DNA from: JBNJEA01 sp051745395
GTDB lineage: Bacteria > Desulfobacterota > Desulfobacteria > Desulfobacterales > Desulfosalsimonadaceae
Reading direction: 5' to 3'
NCBI GenBank assembly: GCA_051745395.1
Contig: JBNJEA010000104.1
Location: forward strand, 1 to 10,429
DNA: 10,429 bases
The notes under the pieces are model-generated. The model ran no database searches. It had not been told where the DNA came from and saw only the letters and a program-made list of their open reading frames with translations. The translations under genes and the position numbers were made by a program. Of this stretch, positions 7,198 through 10,429 are shown piece after piece; the first letter of the stretch is position 1, and every line of letters begins with the position of its first letter.

Positions 7198-9045
7198 TTA
7201 TCCGGGATTTGATTCGGGATTTGATTCGGGATCCGAAGAAGCCACGGTATATCCCTCCGGATCCATCGCATTATAATACTGGTTTTCGGAATCGATATTG
7301 TGCTTTTTGAATTCGTTGGTAATCAAGCGGTCCAAAAACGTCTCCGGGTTCATCAGCGCGTGCTTGGAGATGAAAAATCGATTCTTGCCCGTTTTTTCCC
7401 GGAGCAGCTTGAGCCCGTATTCAAAATCATCCGACAGTTTATGATAAATTTGATCGATATTCAATGAATGATTTGCCATCAACTCGGAAATATAGTCGAT
7501 GGCGTCTTCTTCGAGCACAATGTTGATGTCGTGGCGGTTATAAAAATCGATTTCGATGCGCTTGATCTGGTCATAATAGAATTTGATTTTCTGGATGGCT
7601 GCGCCGATTTCAACCTCGCAGCCGAAGTAATAGTCCGCAATCCGGCCAATCCGATAGACCGAAAGGGGCAGGCCGTATTGTTCGGACAGTTTTTTCCGGT
7701 TTTGATGAATATAGTCAATGACCGTGTTCCGGGTCTGTTCGGCAACCCTTTCAAATTCGGAATGCCGGTAATCGGCACCGGTGCCGGAAAGCCATTGGGA
7801 AAGGGTCTGCTCGGGTTTTTCGAGCACTTCCGCCGTCACCGGAAATCGCTTGATGTTAGTCGACGGCAGCCGGGTTTCAAACGGGATCAATGCCGCTTCG
7901 ATGACGCTGACCAGTCCGCGGGCGCCGGTGTTTTCTTCATACGCCCGCCGGGCCAGGATGTCTATGGCGTCATCGGCAAAGCGGATGTCGATGCCGTAGG
8001 TGGCAAAATCGAGGCGTTTGCTTAAAATAATCGGATTGTTCGGGTTTTTCAAAATCTCAAACAAATCATCTTTGCTGAGCCGTTCGAATACGGAGCGCAC
8101 CGGCAAGCGGCCGATAAATTCGGATTCAAACCCGTATTCCACCAGATCTTCCGCCTTGGTCCGGGAAAGGATCGTCGATTCATCCGGCTTGTCCCCGATT
8201 TTGGCGCCAAAGCCGATGCCCTGGTCGGTGGTGCGTTTATTAATGATCTCCGGGAGCTGGGAGAAAGCACCGCTGACAATGAAGAGAATGTTTTTGGTGT
8301 TGATCGTGCGTTTTTCCCGCTTTCCGGTTTTGCGGAACTGCTCGACCTCCTGGATCATGGAAATCGGGTCGTGGGGCACTTTCATTTCCACTTCGGTTTC
8401 CTCCATGGGCTTTAACAGCGCCCGCTGGACCCCGGTGCGGGATACGTCGGCCCCGAACTGGCTCTGGCTGGAGGCGATTTTATCAATCTCATCCACGTAA
8501 ACGATGCCGTACTGGGCCAGCTCGATATCGTTATCGCTTTCGCGGACCAGGTCGCGCACCAGGTCTTCGACGTCGCCGCCCACGTAGCCGGTTTCGCTGA
8601 ACTTGGTGGCATCCCCCTTGACAAACGGCACGCCCAGCTTCTGGGCAATGAGTTTGATGATGTAGGTCTTGCCCACGCCGGTGGGGCCGATCATGATGAT
8701 GTTGTTTTTAATCCGCCCCGAAAACTCGCTGTCGGTTTCCCGGTTGTCCTCCTGGTGGCGGATCCGGTTGAAATGCGTGCAGATCTTGGTGGCCAGGGTT
8801 TGTTTGGCCTCGTCCTGGCGGATAATGTACTGATCGAGATAGGCAATGAGTTCCTCGGGCTTTAAGTCAAAATGGATCGACCGCTTTTCGTTTCCCCCGT
8901 TGGCAGTGTCATCGGATCTTTCCTGCCGGGGCATGACAATGGGGGAGACGACTTTGACCTGATCGCCGTATTTTTTGTACAAAAAATCGCTGATTTCTTT
9001 TTCGATTTCTTTTGGATTGGGGATGCTGGTGTTTCGTGTTTTCAT
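7198..9045 (-). CDS. ClpX-like AAA+ ATPase lacking the zinc-binding domain, with C-terminal extension
   Basis: A 615-residue AAA+ unfoldase of the ClpX/HslU clade. In numbering from the ATG at 9045: the PEELIAYLDQYIIRQDEAK helix (63-81), Walker A GPTGVGKT (120-127), pore loop GYVG (153-156), Walker B IVYVDEIDKI (181-190), an IGF tripeptide (277-279) like the ClpP-docking loop of ClpX, arginine-finger box EFIGRLPV (309-316), and sensor-2 GARGL (374-378). The four-cysteine zinc domain that opens normal ClpX (about 420 residues) is absent, replaced by a charged N-terminus. About 220 residues follow sensor 2, containing a second lid-like segment and an acidic tail with an ESNPESNP repeat. The start is chosen by the family-like PNPKEIEKE region and an upstream promoter. 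The frame continues to an ATG at 9159, but that stretch looks non-coding. It is a paralogue rather than the housekeeping clpX, and its substrate and protease partner are unknown. Confidence 0.85.
   Translation of the reverse strand: MKTRNTSIPNPKEIEKEISDFLYKKYGDQVKVVSPIVMPRQERSDDTANGGNEKRSIHFDLKPEELIAYLDQYIIRQDEAKQTLATKICTHFNRIRHQEDNRETDSEFSGRIKNNIIMIGPTGVGKTYIIKLIAQKLGVPFVKGDATKFSETGYVGGDVEDLVRDLVRESDNDIELAQYGIVYVDEIDKIASSQSQFGADVSRTGVQRALLKPMEETEVEMKVPHDPISMIQEVEQFRKTGKREKRTINTKNILFIVSGAFSQLPEIINKRTTDQGIGFGAKIGDKPDESTILSRTKAEDLVEYGFESEFIGRLPVRSVFERLSKDDLFEILKNPNNPIILSKRLDFATYGIDIRFADDAIDILARRAYEENTGARGLVSVIEAALIPFETRLPSTNIKRFPVTAEVLEKPEQTLSQWLSGTGADYRHSEFERVAEQTRNTVIDYIHQNRKKLSEQYGLPLSVYRIGRIADYYFGCEVEIGAAIQKIKFYYDQIKRIEIDFYNRHDINIVLEEDAIDYISELMANHSLNIDQIYHKLSDDFEYGLKLLREKTGKNRFFISKHALMNPETFLDRLITNEFKKHNIDSENQYYNAMDPEGYTVASSDPESNPESNPG
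7204..7235 (-). repeat. 12-nt tandem repeat in the 3' end of the ClpX-like gene
   Basis: GGGATTTGATTC occurs twice back to back (7204-7215 and 7216-7227), followed by a partial third unit. On the coding strand it encodes the repeated ESNP units of the C-terminal tail. It is in frame (12 = 4 codons), so copy-number change would lengthen or shorten the tail without a frameshift. Confidence 0.85.
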
Positions 9046-9067
9046 GGTGAAATAAAATAAAGACTCC

Positions 9068-9096
9068 ATTGGATTGCAAGATCGTCCGGTTGTCAA
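9068..9096 (-). promoter_or_regulatory. Candidate sigma-70 promoter for the ClpX-like gene
   Basis: On the minus strand TTGACA (9091-9096) is a perfect -35. A 17-bp spacer is followed by TCCAAT (9068-9073), which matches 4 of 6 bases of TATAAT but lacks the key second A. Transcription would start around 9061, giving a leader of roughly 15-20 nt before the ATG at 9045. That agrees with the chosen start. Confidence 0.4.
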
Positions 9097-9155
9097 AATG
9101 GCCGCCCCCAGCCTGTTTCGGGACGCAATTGCCATAACTTCAACCGGGTCATATG

Positions 9156-9190
9156 TCATTGAAACATCATTAATATAAACATCATTGAAA
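9156..9190. repeat. Short direct repeats in the divergent intergenic region
   Basis: AAACATCATT occurs at 9162-9171 and 9177-9186, 15 bp apart, and TCATTGAAA occurs at 9156-9164 and 9182-9190. They lie in the 252-bp AT-rich gap between the ClpX-like gene and the first dodecin, so they could form a regulator site. AT-rich sequence makes chance likely. The rest of this gap shows no convincing promoter for the dodecins. Confidence 0.4.
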
Positions 9191-9297
9191 TGGGATCAAA
9201 TATATTTGCTGAACAATCGGGTCGCGGTTATGTTTTCTAAAGCAAATCATTTCCGTTATCGTTTTTATTAACCCGATCTCTGCAAAGGAGGCCCTTT

Positions 9298-9516
9298 ATG
9301 ACCGAAAGCGTGTACAAATTCATCGAAATGGTCGGCACCAGCAAAACGTCCTGGGAAGAAGCGGTATCCAACGCCGTGGAAACGGCCTCGAAATCCCTTC
9401 GCGACACCCGGGTGGCCGAGGTCAAGGACCTGGACGTCAAGGTGGAAAACGGCAAGGTCTCCCTGTTCCGGGCAGTGGTGAAGCTGTCGTTTAAGTACAA
9501 GCGCGGGGAAGAGTAG
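9298..9516 (+). CDS. Dodecin family protein, copy 1
   Basis: A 72-residue small protein of the dodecin family, whose members assemble into hollow cytoplasmic dodecamers that bind flavins and in some cases coenzyme A. The N-terminal YKFIEMVGTS strand, the following helix (about 18-33) and the beta hairpin ending AVVKLSFKY match the fold. The position that is Trp in characterised dodecins (in the DWFEV/VWAEV segment) is Val39 here (TRVAEV), so flavin stacking would have to differ. A Trp does occur at residue 19, at the start of the helix. A strong AAAGGAGG ribosome site lies 6 nt before the ATG. It is 75% identical to copy 2 over 68 aligned residues and precedes it by 100 nt. Family assignment is firm, ligand uncertain. 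Confidence 0.93.
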   Translation: MTESVYKFIEMVGTSKTSWEEAVSNAVETASKSLRDTRVAEVKDLDVKVENGKVSLFRAVVKLSFKYKRGEE

Positions 9517-9537
9517 AACCGGAAAAGTAGTCCGGTT
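9517..9537 (+). other. Intercistronic hairpin between the dodecin genes
   Basis: AACCGGA (9517-9523) and TCCGGTT (9531-9537) form a 7-bp stem with a 7-nt loop, starting directly after the stop of dodecin copy 1. No U-run follows, so it is not a convincing intrinsic terminator. It may protect or mark a processing end on a two-gene transcript. Confidence 0.5.
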
Positions 9538-9616
9538 GCAGGCAGGTCACCAGAAAAGCCGGGGCTTACAAAATGGCAAAACGCGATGGAAGCCCTGGCA
9601 GAAAAGGAGGGAAAGA

Positions 9617-9829
9617 ATGACCGACAGAGTATATAAGTTCATCGAACTTGTCGGAACCAGCACGACATCCTGGGAACAGGCCGTATCCAATGCCGTGGAA
9701 ACCGCTTCCAAGTCGATTCGCGATATCCGGGTGGCCGAGGTCACGGATTTGGATATCAAAATCGCCGATGGCAAGGTAACCCTGTATCGGGCGGCGATAA
9801 AACTGTCATTTAAATATCAATCCGAATAA
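9617..9829 (+). CDS. Dodecin family protein, copy 2
   Basis: A 70-residue paralogue of the preceding dodecin, with mostly conservative changes (Val/Ile, Ser/Thr, Phe/Tyr). It has the same YKFIELVGTS opening and KLSFKY closing strand. The usual flavin-stacking Trp is again Val, in IRVAEV. The ATG at 9617 is chosen because AAAAGGAGGG ends 5 nt upstream. The frame extends to 9536, but the added residues have no counterpart in copy 1. Copy 1 ends RGEE and copy 2 ends QSE, so the tails differ. The two proteins could form mixed dodecamers or be tuned to different ligands or conditions. Confidence 0.93.
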   Translation: MTDRVYKFIELVGTSTTSWEQAVSNAVETASKSIRDIRVAEVTDLDIKIADGKVTLYRAAIKLSFKYQSE

Positions 9830-9843
9830 ATAAGGATTGATTT
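9816..9843 (+). terminator. Weak candidate terminator after dodecin copy 2
   Basis: ATCAATCC (9816-9823) pairs with GGATTGAT (9834-9841) around a 10-nt AT-rich loop that includes the dodecin stop codon, followed by only TT and then C. The stem is AT-containing and the U-run very short, so termination would be inefficient. Its place between convergent genes fits the role. Confidence 0.35.
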
Positions 9844-9862
9844 CACCTAAATTGAGCGTTTC
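9841..9862 (-). repeat. 22-nt dispersed motif, copy at the hydrolase stop
   Basis: This is the second copy of the motif seen at the ahbD stop, in the same orientation relative to its gene. It begins within the TGA of the 9861-10429 hydrolase and runs into the convergent gap. Confidence 0.6.
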
Positions 9863-10429
9863 ATAGTCCCGACCGGGCAAGGCCGGTCAGAATTTGCGCC
9901 AGGGCCCGGTTGAACCCGGCCGGGTCTTCCATCTGCAGAAAATGGCCGGCGCCCGGTAAAACCGTTTCGGTGACAAACGGGGCGCAGCGGTTGCGGGCGG
10001 ACTGCGGGATCAAGGCCCCGTTTATGGCATAAATGGGGATTTGCAGTTCCGCAAAAGCCAGGGCGGGGTCCCAGGCCAGCAGGTCGTGCCACACCGGCAG
10101 GGCCCAGGCGGGGTCGGCTGCGGCCATCTCCTGCACCAGGCGGTCCTTTAAGGCCTGCGGGGTGGCGGCGGTGGCGGTTTGTTCCACCAGTCCGGCAATG
10201 GCGCCGGAAAAATCCGTTTCAAAGGGGGCTGCGATTTGCCGGATGGTTTCGGCGTCTATGCCCCCGTAGTCGATCACAAAGGTATCTGCCAAAATTACGG
10301 CAACGGCGGTATCTTTGAGGATACGGGCGGATTCAAGGGCCACGGCCCCGCCCATGGAATGGCCGATCAAAACAACCCTTTCTGCGCCCAATTCGCGGGT
10401 GCAAGCCGCAATGTCGTCCCCGAAGCTTT
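9861..10429 (-). CDS. Alpha/beta fold hydrolase (N-terminus outside window)
   Basis: The frame is open through the window edge, so this is the C-terminal roughly 188 residues of a soluble alpha/beta hydrolase, whose full length would usually be near 250-280. The nucleophile elbow VVLIGHSMGG and the terminal catalytic His in LPGAGHFLQMEDP are clear. The strand that usually supplies the acid reads PIYAINGALIPQSARN, where the common GxxD is missing. The acid may instead be the Asp in VILADTF, after the preceding strand, as in some relatives. It is convergent with the dodecins, 31 nt away. Substrate unknown; the fold is certain. The GC-rich coding sequence resembles that of neighbouring genes. 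Confidence 0.88.
   Translation of the reverse strand, partial: SFGDDIAACTRELGAERVVLIGHSMGGAVALESARILKDTAVAVILADTFVIDYGGIDAETIRQIAAPFETDFSGAIAGLVEQTATAATPQALKDRLVQEMAAADPAWALPVWHDLLAWDPALAFAELQIPIYAINGALIPQSARNRCAPFVTETVLPGAGHFLQMEDPAGFNRALAQILTGLARSGL

Noticed and set aside
9046..9159. 38-residue N-terminal extension of the ClpX-like protein
   Set aside because: It has no ribosome site at the ATG at 9159, contains the likely promoter, and does not resemble the charged start of the protein.
9237..9774. Minus-strand open frames opposite both dodecins
   Set aside because: The similar antisense frames simply mirror the duplicated dodecin sequence. The plus-strand genes have strong ribosome sites and family motifs.

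Overview
The window looks like chromosomal DNA of a Desulfobacterota-type (sulfate-reducer-like) anaerobe. This rests mainly on the gene set ahbC-hemB-ahbD, the siroheme-dependent alternative heme pathway known from sulfate reducers and archaea. The GC-rich coding sequence and the deltaproteobacterial flavour of the other proteins are consistent with it. The species cannot be named from the sequence alone.

Layout: almost everything between 1 and 9045 is read on the minus strand. In transcription order it begins with a ClpX-like AAA+ ATPase (7198-9045). After 41 nt comes a tightly packed run: ahbC (5978-7156), hemB (4981-5955), ahbD (3860-4957), an MBL-fold hydrolase (3206-3835) and a nagZ-type glycoside hydrolase (2199-3206). 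Gaps in this run are 22-24 nt, and the last two genes overlap by one base at the stop/start. A 220-bp gap follows that holds a small inserted element, a 150-bp MITE-like sequence with terminal inverted repeats, a 7-bp target duplication and an internal inverted pair of REP hairpins. Beyond it lie a membrane-anchored alpha/beta hydrolase (1139-1978) and, 20 nt further, a glycerol-3-phosphate dehydrogenase cut by the window edge (1-1118).

Divergent from the ClpX-like gene, two tandem dodecin paralogues (9298-9516 and 9617-9829) run on the plus strand. They converge on a second alpha/beta hydrolase (9861-10429, minus strand, N-terminus outside the window).

How the genes fit together: HemB makes porphobilinogen, the first tetrapyrrole-committed intermediate. 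AhbC and AhbD carry out the last two steps of the alternative route (didecarboxysiroheme to Fe-coproporphyrin III to heme b). The siroheme decarboxylase AhbA/AhbB is not in the window. The MBL hydrolase and NagZ appear to share the transcript but have no obvious heme role. The most unusual items are the MITE-like insertion, the ClpX paralogue with no zinc-binding domain and an apparent second, degenerate lid domain, the dodecins lacking the usual flavin-stacking tryptophan, and a 22-nt dispersed motif found at the 3' ends of two unrelated genes.
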